From Enterococcaceae bacterium OF42-14pH9A (GTDB taxonomy: Bacteria > Bacillota > Bacilli > Lactobacillales > Enterococcaceae), in NCBI GenBank assembly GCA_027692465.1, contig JAQEYU010000005.1, positions 116,776 through 180,775 of the forward strand: a stretch of DNA of 64,000 nucleotides, written 5' to 3'. A program made the position numbers and the translations under genes. Of this stretch, positions 8,260-19,122 are shown piece by piece. Under the pieces are notes generated by a model that saw only the letters and a program-made list of their open reading frames with translations, did not search any database and was not told where the DNA came from. The number at the start of each line of letters is the position of its first letter. Position 1 is the stretch's first letter.

Positions 8260-9261
8260 ATGACAGTTAAAGTAGGTATTAATGGTTTCGGACGTATCGG
8301 ACGCTTGGCATTCCGTCGTATCCAAGATGTAGATGGAATCGAAGTAGTAGCAATCAACGACTTGACAGATGCTAAAATGTTGGCTCACCTGTTGAAATAC
8401 GACACAACTCAAGGTCGTTTCAACGGTACTGTTGAAGTTCACGAAGGTTCATTCAACGTAAACGGCAAAGAAGTTAAAGTCTTGGCTAACCGCAACCCCG
8501 AAGAACTGCCTTGGGGCGAACTTGGCGTAGATATCGTTTTGGAATGTACAGGTTTCTTCACTTCTAAAGAAAAAGCTGAATTGCACTTGAAAGCCGGCGC
8601 TAAACGCGTGGTTATCTCTGCTCCTGGTGGTAACGATGTACCAACAATCGTTTACAACGTTAACCACGAAACTTTGACTGGCGAAGAAACAGTTATCTCC
8701 GGTGCTTCATGTACCACTAACTGCTTGGCTCCTATGGCTAAAACTTTGCAAGACAAATTCGGTATCGTTGAAGGCTTGATGACAACTATCCACGCTTACA
8801 CAGGCGACCAAAACACTTTGGATGCTCCACATCCTAAAGGTGACTTCCGTCGTGCCCGTGCAGCTGCGGCTAACATCGTTCCTAACACAACTGGTGCTGC
8901 TAAAGCAATCGGTTTGGTTATCCCTGAATTGAACGGCAAATTGGATGGCGCGGCTCAACGTGTACCAGTTCCAACTGGTTCATTGACTGAATTGGTAACT
9001 GTTTTGGAAAAACCAGTTACAGCTGACGAAATCAATGCTGCAATGAAAGAAGCTTCAAACGAATCTTACGGCTACACTGCTGACCCAATCGTTTCTTCTG
9101 ACATCGTAGGCATGACTTTCGGTTCATTGTTTGACGAAACTCAAACAAAAGTATTGACAATTGGCGACAAACAATTGGTTAAAACCGTTGCTTGGTACGA
9201 CAATGAAATGTCTTACACTGCTCAATTGGTTCGTACTTTGGAATACTTTGCTAACTTGTAA
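8260..9261 (+). CDS. gapA: Glyceraldehyde-3-phosphate dehydrogenase
   Basis: This 333-residue enzyme oxidises and phosphorylates glyceraldehyde 3-phosphate with NAD+. The Rossmann motif is INGFGRIGR at the N-terminus, and the catalytic Cys151 lies in SGASCTTNC. The length is normal for the family. A strong AAGGAGG precedes the ATG at 8260. Codon choice is strongly biased (GAA, AAA, GTT/GTA, TTG), unlike genes a few kb away, which fits very high expression. A terminator follows, so the later glycolytic genes need read-through or their own promoters. Confidence 0.98.
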   Translation: MTVKVGINGFGRIGRLAFRRIQDVDGIEVVAINDLTDAKMLAHLLKYDTTQGRFNGTVEVHEGSFNVNGKEVKVLANRNPEELPWGELGVDIVLECTGFFTSKEKAELHLKAGAKRVVISAPGGNDVPTIVYNVNHETLTGEETVISGASCTTNCLAPMAKTLQDKFGIVEGLMTTIHAYTGDQNTLDAPHPKGDFRRARAAAANIVPNTTGAAKAIGLVIPELNGKLDGAAQRVPVPTGSLTELVTVLEKPVTADEINAAMKEASNESYGYTADPIVSSDIVGMTFGSLFDETQTKVLTIGDKQLVKTVAWYDNEMSYTAQLVRTLEYFANL

Positions 9262-9297
9262 GATTTCTTACGACAACGCGTTCATAGTTCGAACTTG

Positions 9298-9332
9298 AAG
9301 CGGGGAAGCGCGTCGCTTCCCCGCTTTTTTTC
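9298..9332 (+). terminator. Terminator after gapA
   Basis: AGCGGGGAAGC pairs with GCTTCCCCGCT and is followed by seven T. Confidence 0.92.
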
Positions 9333-9395
9333 TTCCGATCTGTTACCGAACAGACCGTTTGCAATGAAATCAATGTACTGGAGGAATGAACCAAC

Positions 9396-10586
9396 ATGGC
9401 TAAAAAAACTATCGAAGATCTTGATTTAAAAGATAAAAAAGTCTTGGTCCGTGTCGACTTCAACGTGCCTTTGAAAGACGGCGTGATTGGCGACGATACT
9501 CGTATCAAAGCAGCTTTGCCAACCATCAAATATGTAATCGATCATGGCGGAAAAGCTATTCTGTTTTCTCACCTTGGCCGTGTGAAAACTGAAGAAGATA
9601 AAGCCGGCAAATCTTTGGCACCAGTTGCTAAACGTTTGGGTGAATTGTTAGGCAAAGAAGTTACTTTCGTGCCTGAAACGCGTGGCGAAAAATTGGAAGC
9701 TGCAATTGCTGACATGAAAGACGGCGACGTTTTGGTATTTGAAAACACTCGCTTTGAAGATATCGATGGTAAAAAAGAAAGCAAAAACGATCCTGAATTG
9801 GGCAAATACTGGGCATCTCTTGGTGACGTCTTTGTCAATGATGCATTCGGTACAGCGCACCGGGCACATGCTTCAAACGTAGGGATTGCTTCTACAGGTA
9901 TCCCGACTGTTGCCGGTTTCTTGATGGAAAAAGAAATCAAGTTCATCGGTGAAGCAGTTGAAGATCCAAAACGGCCTATGATCGCTATCTTGGGTGGCGC
10001 AAAAGTATCCGACAAAATCGGCGTGATCAAAAACTTGATTCCAAAAGCGGACAAGATCTTGATCGGTGGCGGTATGACTTATACTTTCTACGCTGCAAAA
10101 GGTATGAAAATCGGTAAGTCATTGGTTGAAACTGATAAAATCGAATTGGCAAAAGAATTAATCGCTGAAGCCGGCGACAAATTGGTATTGCCAATCGACA
10201 ATGTTTGTGCAGCAGAATTCTCAAACGATGTTCCTGTAGAAACGATTGAAGGGGAAATCGAAGGCGACGTAATGGCATTGGACATCGGTCCTGCGTCTAT
10301 CGCTTTGTTTGCTGAAACTTTAGCCGGTGCCAAGACTGTCGTTTGGAACGGACCGATGGGTGTGTTTGAAATGTCTAATTTTGCGAACGGGACAATCGGC
10401 GTATGTGAAGCAATCGCCAACTTGGAAGGCGCAACGACCATCATCGGTGGTGGCGATTCTGCAGCAGCAGCTGAACAATTGGGCTTTGCTGACAAATTCA
10501 CCCACATTTCGACTGGTGGCGGCGCATCCTTGGAACTCTTGGAAGGTAAAACACTTCCTGGCTTGGCTGCAATCAACGATAAATAA
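9396..10586 (+). CDS. pgk: Phosphoglycerate kinase
   Basis: This 396-residue monomeric kinase makes ATP and 3-phosphoglycerate from 1,3-bisphosphoglycerate. Visible signatures are VRVDFNVPL at residues 22-30, the hinge region, and the nucleotide-binding GGGDSAAA near residue 350. GGAGG stands before the ATG. Codon use is of the highly expressed type. It is followed after 110 bases by tpiA. That spacer can fold: CCGGTT pairs with AACCGG, and GTCGT with ACGAC, which may influence RNA processing. Confidence 0.98.
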   Translation: MAKKTIEDLDLKDKKVLVRVDFNVPLKDGVIGDDTRIKAALPTIKYVIDHGGKAILFSHLGRVKTEEDKAGKSLAPVAKRLGELLGKEVTFVPETRGEKLEAAIADMKDGDVLVFENTRFEDIDGKKESKNDPELGKYWASLGDVFVNDAFGTAHRAHASNVGIASTGIPTVAGFLMEKEIKFIGEAVEDPKRPMIAILGGAKVSDKIGVIKNLIPKADKILIGGGMTYTFYAAKGMKIGKSLVETDKIELAKELIAEAGDKLVLPIDNVCAAEFSNDVPVETIEGEIEGDVMALDIGPASIALFAETLAGAKTVVWNGPMGVFEMSNFANGTIGVCEAIANLEGATTIIGGGDSAAAAEQLGFADKFTHISTGGGASLELLEGKTLPGLAAINDK

Positions 10587-10696
10587 TTTCGAAACGGAAA
10601 AAGGTTCGTTCGGGTCTCACTCGGGCGGACCGGTTCCCGTGTTTCTGTCGTACTCAACCGGAGGACGACAAGCGAACTTTAAAGGAGAGTACTCAA

Positions 10697-11452
10697 ATGC
10701 GTAAACCAATCATCGCAGGCAACTGGAAAATGAACAAAACATTGTCCGAAGCCAAAGAATTTGCTTTGGCTGTCAAAGATGCAATCCCTTCAAAAGATGT
10801 TGTGGATTCTGTCATCGGTTCTCCGGCATTGTTCTTGGCACCGTTGCGCTGCAAAACTAAAGGCTCAGAAGTACAATTGGCAGCTCAAAACTGTTACTGG
10901 GAAAATGCCGGCGCCTTCACTGGTGAAACTTCTCCGGCAGCTTTGGCTGACATGGGAATCGAATACGTGATCATCGGTCATTCCGAACGTCGTGAATATT
11001 TCCATGAAACAGACGAAGAAATCAACAAAAAAGCCAAAGCGATCTTTGCAAACGGCATGACACCGATCTTGTGCTGCGGCGAATCTTTGGAAACTTATGA
11101 AGCAGGTAAAACAGCGGAATGGATCGAAACACAGATCACTGCCGGCTTGAAAGATTTGACAGCTGGTCAAGTTTCCAACATGGTCATCGCTTACGAACCA
11201 ATCTGGGCCATCGGTACCGGCAAATCTGCGGATGCTAATATTGCAGATGAAATCTGTGGCGTGGTTCGTCAAACTGTTGAAAAACTGTATGACAATGAAG
11301 TTTCCGAAAGCGTTCGGATTCAATACGGCGGTTCTGTGAAACCGGAAAATATCGCTGAATACATGGCGAAAGAAAACGTTGACGGTGCTTTGGTCGGCGG
11401 CGCCAGCTTGGAAGCAGATTCATTCTTGGCTTTGTTGAAAGCTGTAAAATAA
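10697..11452 (+). CDS. tpiA: Triosephosphate isomerase
   Basis: This 251-residue TIM barrel interconverts dihydroxyacetone phosphate and glyceraldehyde 3-phosphate. The catalytic residues are all visible: Asn9 and Lys11 in AGNWKMNKT, His95 in IIGHSERR and Glu167 in [20 protein letters not shown] lies eight bases before the ATG. The spacer to eno holds a stem built on CGGG/CCCG and a UUCG-loop hairpin (AGGC-TTCG-GCCT near 11523-11537), which could tune read-through. Confidence 0.98.
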   Translation: MRKPIIAGNWKMNKTLSEAKEFALAVKDAIPSKDVVDSVIGSPALFLAPLRCKTKGSEVQLAAQNCYWENAGAFTGETSPAALADMGIEYVIIGHSERREYFHETDEEINKKAKAIFANGMTPILCCGESLETYEAGKTAEWIETQITAGLKDLTAGQVSNMVIAYEPIWAIGTGKSADANIADEICGVVRQTVEKLYDNEVSESVRIQYGGSVKPENIAEYMAKENVDGALVGGASLEADSFLALLKAVK

Positions 11453-11540
11453 TCTGAATTTCTTATGAGAATTGCGGGTTTTGATTTGCAGAAATCCCGT
11501 AATTTCAATAAAATTGTTCATAGAGGCTTCGGCCTTTTAG

Positions 11541-12875
<1,335 letters not shown>

Positions 12876-12941
12876 TTATCGACGGTGGGATCTGCAGGAC
12901 TTCTGAACAACTTGTTCGGAGCCATTGCAGGTAACCGTTAC

Positions 12942-12984
12942 AAAAGCCTCCTGTCTGTTTACTTATTACAGACAGGGGGCTTTT
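12942..12984 (+). terminator. Terminator of eno
   Basis: AAAAGCCtCCTGTCTGT pairs with ACAGACAGGgGGCTTTT. The T run is short. A perfect palindrome GAACAA-C-TTGTTC lies just upstream at about 12905-12917. Confidence 0.8.
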
Positions 12985-13037
12985 GCTGTTCATTAAGGCT
13001 TCTCCGTTTTTATCATAAGCCCAAAGAAAGAGCCTGC

Positions 13038-13092
13038 AATAATCTGAAAATTTTTACATCATTTTCATGACAGCGGCTAAAAATTGTAGTAC
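13038..13092 (+). promoter_or_regulatory. CodY-like box and candidate promoter of ilvE
   Basis: AATAATCTGAAAATT (13038-13052) differs from the CodY consensus AATTTTCWGAAAATT at two of fifteen positions. A plausible promoter follows: TTCATG (13064-13069), 17 bases, TAGTAC (13087-13092). CodY represses amino acid genes when branched-chain amino acids are plentiful. Confidence 0.55.
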
Positions 13093-13121
13093 CATGGAAA
13101 AAATAGATCGGAGGGATCAGG

Positions 13122-14147
13122 ATGGTAGATATCAAGTGGGATGAGTTGGGATTTTCCTACATCAAGACACCGCATCGTTTTATCGCTCATTGGAAAGACG
13201 GTGCCTGGGATGAAGGTGAACTGATTGAGGATAATATCCTGCACATACATGAAGGCTCACCGGCGCTTCACTACGGACAACAGTGTTTTGAGGGGTTGAA
13301 AGCGTACCGGCGTAAGGACGGGGCCATCAATCTTTTCCGTCCCGATCAGAACAGTCAGCGGATGAATCGCAGCGCTCGACGACTTTTGATGCCGATGGTG
13401 CCGGAAGAATTGTTTTTAAAAGGGGTCAAAGAGACCGTCACAGCCAATGAAGAATACGTTCCGCCATATGGTACCGGAGGAACACTGTATATTCGACCGA
13501 TCCTGATCGGGGTCGGAGAAAATATCGGCGTCCATCCTGCCAAAGAATATATCTTTTTGGTATTCTGTATGCCGGTGGGGGCGTATTTCAAAGGCGGTCT
13601 GGCACCGACGAACTTCATCGTATCCGACTATGACCGCGCCGCACCACAGGGAACCGGTGCAGCCAAAGTAGGGGGCAACTATGCTGCCAGCCTGATGCCG
13701 GGGGAACTGGCTCATGAACGAAACTTTTCCGACTGTATCTATCTGGATCCGGAGACCCATACGAAGATTGAAGAGGTGGGTTCGGCCAACTTCTTCGGTA
13801 TCACAGCTGAGGGTGAATTTGTTACACCGAAGTCGCCTTCGATTCTGCCGAGTATCACGAAATATTCACTTTTGTATTTAGCGGAACAACGTCTGGGACT
13901 GAAAGTGACGGAAGGGGATTGTCCTATCGATGAACTCGATCGTTTCGTCGAGGCGGGGGCTTGCGGCACTGCAGCAGTCATCAGCCCGATCGGTGGGATC
14001 CAAAATGGCGCTGATTTCCATATATTCTACTCGGAAACCGAAGTCGGTCCAATCACTCGGAAGCTGTATGAAGAGCTGACCGGGATCCAGTTTGGCGACA
14101 TCCCGGCTCCGGCTGGCTGGATCCAAACAATCACTGTTGAAAAATAG
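13122..14147 (+). CDS. ilvE: Branched-chain amino acid aminotransferase
   Basis: This 341-residue fold-type IV PLP enzyme exchanges amino groups between leucine, isoleucine or valine and 2-oxoglutarate. The PLP lysine lies in GAAKVGGNYAAS, and the family signature continues around EVGSANFFGI. GGAGG precedes the ATG. The gene stands alone between eno and the minus-strand pyruvate oxidase. A CodY-like box upstream fits its role and pairs it with the liv transporter at 36959-41548, which has a similar box. Confidence 0.95.
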   Translation: MVDIKWDELGFSYIKTPHRFIAHWKDGAWDEGELIEDNILHIHEGSPALHYGQQCFEGLKAYRRKDGAINLFRPDQNSQRMNRSARRLLMPMVPEELFLKGVKETVTANEEYVPPYGTGGTLYIRPILIGVGENIGVHPAKEYIFLVFCMPVGAYFKGGLAPTNFIVSDYDRAAPQGTGAAKVGGNYAASLMPGELAHERNFSDCIYLDPETHTKIEEVGSANFFGITAEGEFVTPKSPSILPSITKYSLLYLAEQRLGLKVTEGDCPIDELDRFVEAGACGTAAVISPIGGIQNGADFHIFYSETEVGPITRKLYEELTGIQFGDIPAPAGWIQTITVEK

Positions 14148-14194
14148 TCTGCGTCGAAGAATTTCGATAGGAGCCGGATCTTTGTGCGCTTACC

Positions 14195-14330
14195 GAACCC
14201 AGGATCGTGCACCACGAGGATTGGCATGCCAGCTGGCTCTGCAGTTTTCGAGTAAATTGCTTTGATTTCTGTCTGGATAGAACACTAGCATCTTCGGACA
14301 GATTGCTTTGATTCTGGGACCAATAGAACA
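14195..14330. repeat. Family B dispersed repeat, copy 2, with internal duplication
   Basis: Bases 14195-14277 are the inverse counterpart of 1-85. The stretch then repeats itself: ATTGCTTTGATT at 14256 and again at 14302 are each followed by a similar GATAGAACA/AATAGAACA block. It lies in the non-coding gap between ilvE and the pyruvate oxidase terminator. Confidence 0.7.
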
Positions 14331-14360
14331 GTAGTCACAAAGTAGAACAGGAACACAGCA

Positions 14361-14395
14361 AAAAACCGTCGAGAATAACTCTCGACGGTTTTTCA
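14361..14395 (-). terminator. Terminator of pyruvate oxidase
   Basis: AAAAACCGTCGAGA pairs with TCTCGACGGTTTTT, giving T runs on both strands. It serves the minus-strand pox gene and may also stop plus-strand transcription from ilvE. Confidence 0.9.
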
Positions 14396-14402
14396 ACGTT
14401 TA

Positions 14403-16130
14403 TCAGTTGTTCAGAAGTTCGCTCAATGTCGGCATATCGTGAACTTGGAATTTTTCCGAGAAGGCTTTGATCTGGTCTTCTGAGAATTTATTCGGGTCCA
14501 ATTGCAGGGCTTCTACCGGCAGTGGGTCTTCATTTTTGATCTTGACTTCGATGACCACCGGACCTTCTGCTTTTGCAGCAGCGTCAAAGGCGGGACGTAA
14601 CTGATCGAAGCTGGTTACGGTGAATCCCTTGGCACCCAGCGCTTCGGAAGCTTTCCCGAAATCAGCGTCTGCCAGATCGACACCGAATAAAGCAGTGTTG
14701 GTAGTTTCCTGTTCGGCCTGGATAAAGCCCAAAGTGTCATTGGTCAGTACGACGTTGATGATTGGCAGTTTGTATTTGACTTGGGTGATGATGTCCGGCA
14801 TATTCATAGCGAAGCCGCCGTCACCGGAGAAGGTGAATACTTGACGATCCGGATAACTGAGCTTAGCGGCGATCCCGCCGGGTACACCGTAGCCCATTGT
14901 AGCAAACCAGCCGGATGTGGTGAAGGCCTGTTTGCCGTTCATGTCCAGATGACGGATTGAGTGGGTCGTGACATTGCCGACATCCACTACGAAGACCGCA
15001 TCTTCTTTGGCGATCCGGTTGACTTCAGCATAGACCGGTTCGGGACGCAGCAGTTTGCCGTCATCGAAATTGTCGAAGCTGTGGCGCCATGCGTGCCAGT
15101 TTTTGACGTTTTCCTGATTGGCTTTCAGCCAAGCATCAGCAGGACGGGCTTCACCGAGTTCTACCAGACGGTTCAAGGCTTGCGCACCATCTGCCAAAAT
15201 GGCGACATCGGTTTTGTGACGTCGTCCGAATTTTGAGGCATCGATATCGATCTGGATGAATTTCGCATCCGGATTGACAAAGAACTGGGTGAAAGGCATA
15301 TCAGTCCCGACATAGACGACCAGATCAGCTGCGGCTGCGGCTTCGTTGGCAGGTTTGGTAGCGACCCGAGCAGCGGAACCCAGATAGTTTTCGTAGCGGT
15401 CCGGAATGATTCCCTTAGCCAAGACTGCATTGATGACCGGCATACTGAAATGTTCGGAGAAAGCTTTGATTGCATCAAAATGTCCGCGCAGGCCCTGACC
15501 AATATAAAGGATCGGTTGTTTGGCTTCTTTGATGAAAGGCAATGCTTTTTTCAGCGGTTCCTCATTCAATTGCGGCAAGCTTGTTTGCCGAGTGAAGGCA
15601 GTCGGCAGGTAGTTGTCTTCGATTTCTTCGTAACCGAAATCTACCGGGATTGTCACAACTGCCACTCCGTTGTATTGGTAGGCAGCTTTGATTGCTTCTT
15701 CTACTACGTGAGGCAGGCTTTCCGGAGTCATGACGGTGCGGTTGTAGACACTCACATCGGCAAACATCGGATTTTCATTCAATTCCTGGAAGGAGTTGTA
15801 GTTCATGGCCGTGCTGGCAACTTGTCCCAGCAAAGCCAATACCGGAACGTGGTCCATCTGAGCATCGTAAAGACCGTTGATGAGATGGCTGGCACCAGGA
15901 CCGGCTGAACCGAAAACAGCACCGACTTTACCAGTCAATTTTGCATCAGCTGCTGCTGCCAGCGCGCCGGCTTCCTCGTGGCGCACTTGAATGTATTTGA
16001 TTTCATCTTGTTCTTTGTATAATGCGTCCATGGTAGAGTTGAAAGAACCGCCGGGAATACCGTAGATGTGGTCGATCCCCCAGGCTTTCATGACTTTGAC
16101 CATCGCAACGCCTGCATTGATTGTTGACAT
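14403..16130 (-). CDS. pox: Pyruvate oxidase (TPP- and FAD-dependent)
   Basis: This 575-residue enzyme converts pyruvate, phosphate and oxygen to acetyl phosphate, CO2 and H2O2. It has the three domains of the POX/acetolactate synthase family: the N-terminal pyrimidine-binding part with the catalytic Glu in RHEEAGAL, a central FAD domain and a C-terminal TPP domain with GDGGFAMNMPDI and the following Asn-containing segment. Overall similarity points to the Lactobacillus-type oxidase rather than acetolactate synthase. The ATG at 16130 is preferred, with AAAGAAGT upstream; a GTG three codons earlier sits too close to it. It is monocistronic. Confidence 0.93.
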   Translation of the reverse strand: MSTINAGVAMVKVMKAWGIDHIYGIPGGSFNSTMDALYKEQDEIKYIQVRHEEAGALAAAADAKLTGKVGAVFGSAGPGASHLINGLYDAQMDHVPVLALLGQVASTAMNYNSFQELNENPMFADVSVYNRTVMTPESLPHVVEEAIKAAYQYNGVAVVTIPVDFGYEEIEDNYLPTAFTRQTSLPQLNEEPLKKALPFIKEAKQPILYIGQGLRGHFDAIKAFSEHFSMPVINAVLAKGIIPDRYENYLGSAARVATKPANEAAAAADLVVYVGTDMPFTQFFVNPDAKFIQIDIDASKFGRRHKTDVAILADGAQALNRLVELGEARPADAWLKANQENVKNWHAWRHSFDNFDDGKLLRPEPVYAEVNRIAKEDAVFVVDVGNVTTHSIRHLDMNGKQAFTTSGWFATMGYGVPGGIAAKLSYPDRQVFTFSGDGGFAMNMPDIITQVKYKLPIINVVLTNDTLGFIQAEQETTNTALFGVDLADADFGKASEALGAKGFTVTSFDQLRPAFDAAAKAEGPVVIEVKIKNEDPLPVEALQLDPNKFSEDQIKAFSEKFQVHDMPTLSELLNN

Positions 16131-16156
16131 ATTGTCCACTTCTTTCTGGATTGGTT

Positions 16157-16321
16157 TGTCAGTGGGTTTTTGAAAACAACAACGGCCGCTATTGGGACCT
16201 TTTCACCGCAATCTGTGGCAAAAAAGCCCGATTACGCACCGCAGACGTGAGCTGCTGCTTTTTGATTTCAGGCAGACAGGCAAAAACTGAATCCCGCTGC
16301 AATTTCCAAAAAATACCCTGA
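16157..16321. repeat. Decayed family A (MITE-like) copy in the pox leader
   Basis: The stretch aligns end to end with the intact copy at 63456-63620. The best-kept part is GGaCCTTTTCACCGCAATCT, and the far end reads CCAaAaAataCCCTgA. It fills nearly the whole leader between the pox promoter and the pox start codon. Confidence 0.65.
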
Positions 16322-16332
16322 CGTATGTTTTC

Positions 16333-16361
16333 ATTGTATGCCCACTTTGAAAAAAGCACAA
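16333..16361 (-). promoter_or_regulatory. Promoter of pyruvate oxidase
   Basis: On the minus strand TTGTGC (16361-16356) and TACAAT (16338-16333) are spaced by 17 bases. A partly matching cre-like sequence, GTAAAACGTTTTCT, lies upstream at about 16383-16397; it has three mismatches to the consensus, so carbon catabolite control is only possible. Confidence 0.65.
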
Positions 16362-16412
16362 AACATAAGCTTACAAATAGATAGTAAAACGTTTTCTGAT
16401 CGAATTCCGTCG

Positions 16413-17114
16413 TCAGTTGTTACCAGTGGCAATATAAGGACTGATTAAGCCGGCCAGGGCTTCAATGTTCCGGCTTTGGATCAGCACAGTTCCGCTGCGG
16501 GTGAAGGTATTCACCAGACCTTCACCGGTTTTGAAGCCGAAGACTCCGGAAGCGACTTCGATTTGATAGCTTAAGCTGTCGCTCCAGGCAACCACGTGTT
16601 GATTATCCACGACAAAAGGATGACTGCCGTCCAGCGTAACTTCCACGATATCTCCGTAGCCGGTCACCAGCATTTTACCGCTGCCGGCTGTTTCCATAAC
16701 GAATAGGCCGCCAGTCCCGCCAAAAAGGGCACCACTGATGCTTTGACGGGCCATGTTGTAATGCACGCCGCTGTCGGAGCTCAGATAAGCACCAGTGTTC
16801 AAGCGCCATTGAGCAGGTCCGATGGTCAGCTCCCGGATTGTTCCCGGTGTTGACGGTGCGATGGCAATCAGCGCCGAATCCGTGCGGCCGGTGGCAGTAG
16901 TGATAAAAAAGCTTTCGCCGCTGGTGACTGAACGTCCCAGTGCACGCAATGCGCCGCCGATTCCTTTTTTACCATTGGCGTTCATGTGGCCCTCGAGATC
17001 GACCTGACCGTTGTGATACACCATAGCTCCAGATTCCAGCTGGATTTGTTCGCCCTTTTGCAGCTGGATCTCCACTAACGGAAAAACAGATTGTGATGTC
17101 AAACGATAATTCAT
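16413..17114 (-). CDS. AIM24 family protein (TIGR00266)
   Basis: This 233-residue protein belongs to the AIM24/DUF124 family, beta-rich proteins built from tryptophan-RNA-attenuator-protein-like repeats, with no settled bacterial function. Family marks are QLESGAMVYH near the N-terminus, the glycine-rich KGIGGALRALGRS, and FGGTGGLFVMETAGSGK. There are no membrane segments or signal peptide, so it is cytosolic. GAGGGAG stands six bases before the ATG. It is divergent from the hydrolase gene at 17328 and has no operon partner. Confidence 0.85.
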   Translation of the reverse strand: MNYRLTSQSVFPLVEIQLQKGEQIQLESGAMVYHNGQVDLEGHMNANGKKGIGGALRALGRSVTSGESFFITTATGRTDSALIAIAPSTPGTIRELTIGPAQWRLNTGAYLSSDSGVHYNMARQSISGALFGGTGGLFVMETAGSGKMLVTGYGDIVEVTLDGSHPFVVDNQHVVAWSDSLSYQIEVASGVFGFKTGEGLVNTFTRSGTVLIQSRNIEALAGLISPYIATGNN

Positions 17115-17248
17115 GCAGCTCCCTCATTTCTGTGTGTTGTGGCTGGTAGATAATGGGCAGCCCCAGACAAGGGACTGCTTTTACCTTTACGAGTTTGATT
17201 ATAATGGATTGCCGAAAATTAAGCCCGCGTAAAGGTTGCAGGTATCTT

Positions 17249-17277
17249 TTGGTGACGGCTGAAAAGCGTGTTAAACT
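17249..17277 (+). promoter_or_regulatory. Promoter of the membrane-anchored hydrolase
   Basis: TTGGTG (17249-17254) and TAAACT (17272-17277) are spaced by 17 bases. Confidence 0.55.
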
Positions 17278-17327
17278 AAAAAGTGACCTGCGGCTGTCGC
17301 AATCAAAAGCGGCGGCGTAAAGGCATA

Positions 17328-18326
17328 ATGGAAGCGACGAATAGGATGGATCTGATGATAAAATGGCTGATTTTGATAGTTCTGGTTTTAGGTATAATGG
17401 TTATCGCGGGACTGGTTTATTTGAACCGTTGGGCGAAGTTTTTCGTCAATGCGGCAGTGGAACGGGAGAATGACTGGTTTTTGCAAGATGGCGCGGGCTT
17501 GCTGAACCCCGGTTGGGAAAGCAGTGATGAATTAAAGCAGCAGGCACAGGCTGATTTTTGGCTACTGGAAAAAACTTGGCAGCTGGAAACGCCGGACCGG
17601 CTGAAACTGACGGGTGCTGCTTTTTTGCAGGAGAGTCGGCAGTGGGTAATCGCAGTTCACGGCTACCGCAGCACCGGTTTTCAAGATATGGCAGATGTTG
17701 CCATGCATTATTATGGCCAAGGGTACAATGTATTGGTGCCGGATCTGCGGGGGCACGGCCGCAGCGAAGGGAAGATCATCGGTATGGGTTGGTTGGATCG
17801 TTTGGACCTGGTTCAGTGGATTCAAATGATCTGTGAACGGGATCCAGCCGCTGAAATCCTGCTTCACGGCTGTTCCCTGGGAGCCGCTGCTGTCTTGATG
17901 ACCAGCGGAGAAAAACTGCCGGACAATGTCAAACTGATCATTGCCGATAGTTCTTATACCTCAGTTTACAGTGAATTTAAGTGGCTGCTGCACAAGTATA
18001 CGAAATATCCGGTCAACCGCTTCATGGTATTAGCCAATCGTTATGCCCGGCGTAAAATGGGTTATTCTTTGATTCGGGCATCGGTGACCCGTCAGTTGGG
18101 CAGCAATCACTTGCCGGTACTTTTTCTTCACGACCGGGAGGATCCCCTGGTGCCGGTTGCTGAGACTGGCACCTTGCTGGAGGCGACTGCCGGCGAGAAA
18201 AGCTGTGTCATATTTGAGACTGCCGGTCATATGCAGGCGAAAACACTACAGCCGGATCGATATTGGCAAGTAGTCGATGAATTTATTTCCGGCTATGGGG
18301 ACGTGAATAACGATAAAAATGAATAG
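17328..18326 (+). CDS. Membrane-anchored alpha/beta hydrolase
   Basis: This protein of about 332 residues starts with one hydrophobic anchor (LILIVLVLGIMVIAGLVYL) followed by an alpha/beta hydrolase domain facing outward. The oxyanion region is VHGYRSTG, the nucleophile elbow is HGCSLGAA, the acid lies in HDREDPLVP and the His in TAGHMQAK. Relatives are annotated as family S9-like or acyl hydrolases; the substrate is unknown. The start is uncertain: ATG 17328 has AAAGG close upstream, while ATG 17355 has GGATGG six bases upstream and would still keep the anchor. The gene stands alone. Confidence 0.8.
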   Translation: MEATNRMDLMIKWLILIVLVLGIMVIAGLVYLNRWAKFFVNAAVERENDWFLQDGAGLLNPGWESSDELKQQAQADFWLLEKTWQLETPDRLKLTGAAFLQESRQWVIAVHGYRSTGFQDMADVAMHYYGQGYNVLVPDLRGHGRSEGKIIGMGWLDRLDLVQWIQMICERDPAAEILLHGCSLGAAAVLMTSGEKLPDNVKLIIADSSYTSVYSEFKWLLHKYTKYPVNRFMVLANRYARRKMGYSLIRASVTRQLGSNHLPVLFLHDREDPLVPVAETGTLLEATAGEKSCVIFETAGHMQAKTLQPDRYWQVVDEFISGYGDVNNDKNE

Positions 18327-18414
18327 CGGGTGTCCGTAAATTCTGCCCGCGTGGCTGCTTCCCGTGCTTGGGTTCAGATTTGGAAAAGATTTTCAGCTTT
18401 ATCAAACAATAAAC

Positions 18415-18458
18415 AAAGGTCCACCAGTAAGCTGCACTCAGCGTACTGGCGGACCTTT
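18415..18458. terminator. Bidirectional terminator
   Basis: AAAGGTCCaCCAGTA pairs with TACTGGcGGACCTTT between two convergent genes. Confidence 0.85.
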
Positions 18459-18471
18459 CAATTTAAAAAAA

Positions 18472-19122
18472 TCATTTGGAGTCTTCCGTGTTGTCAGTTT
18501 TCGCAAGGCTCAGACTCAGCAGAACCTGAGCCGGCAAGTAAAAGGCCCACATCAGCGGTCCGACGAGGCTTCGTACTTCGTTTGACGACAGATTAAAGAT
18601 CGCTACTGCGACATCACACAGAAAAAACAGGGACAGTGCAGCTTGTAAGATTTTTTTACGGGGGTGATGGCTCCTAAAAGCTGCCGCAACGTCTGCCAGC
18701 AAAAAGGCAACGTAAAAAAGGCCGACGCCAAAAGAATCTTTGATGAACCCCAATTGCAGAGCTGACAGCAAAAGCAGTGCTCCGCTGAAATAGCAGAGGG
18801 CCGTTTTTCTTTGCAAATGGGGCAGACTGCGAATGATGTAGATTCCATGAACAGCAGCAAAAGCCAGCAGAGGAAAGAAAACAGCATCTGTGAACAGCAA
18901 AAAATAATCGCAACCGATGGTCAGAATCATTCCCAACAGCAGTTGCTGCCAATCGGCGGTGGCGGTTTTTTTTCGCTGTGAGAGCAGAAATGTCAAACAC
19001 AACAGGAGACCACAGTATTTCAAGCGGTCGCTAAGTGTTGCGGGACCAGCAGAAAACAGGTCCAAGCCGATAAACGTTACCCAGAGGCAGCTTTGAAGGA
19101 TCAGATAGCTTGTTTTGAACAT
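18472..19122 (-). CDS. YhhN family (lysoplasmalogenase-like) membrane protein
   Basis: This 216-residue integral membrane protein has about eight hydrophobic segments. Family marks are the GCDYFLLF and AAVHGIYII blocks in the middle, and FFLCDVAVA and FYLPAQVLL near the end, which match the pattern of YhhN/TMEM86 proteins. Characterised members cleave the vinyl ether bond of lysoplasmalogens; whether this bacterium makes plasmalogens is not known from the window. GGAGGTG lies six bases before the ATG. It stands alone. Confidence 0.8.
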   Translation of the reverse strand: MFKTSYLILQSCLWVTFIGLDLFSAGPATLSDRLKYCGLLLCLTFLLSQRKKTATADWQQLLLGMILTIGCDYFLLFTDAVFFPLLAFAAVHGIYIIRSLPHLQRKTALCYFSGALLLLSALQLGFIKDSFGVGLFYVAFLLADVAAAFRSHHPRKKILQAALSLFFLCDVAVAIFNLSSNEVRSLVGPLMWAFYLPAQVLLSLSLAKTDNTEDSK

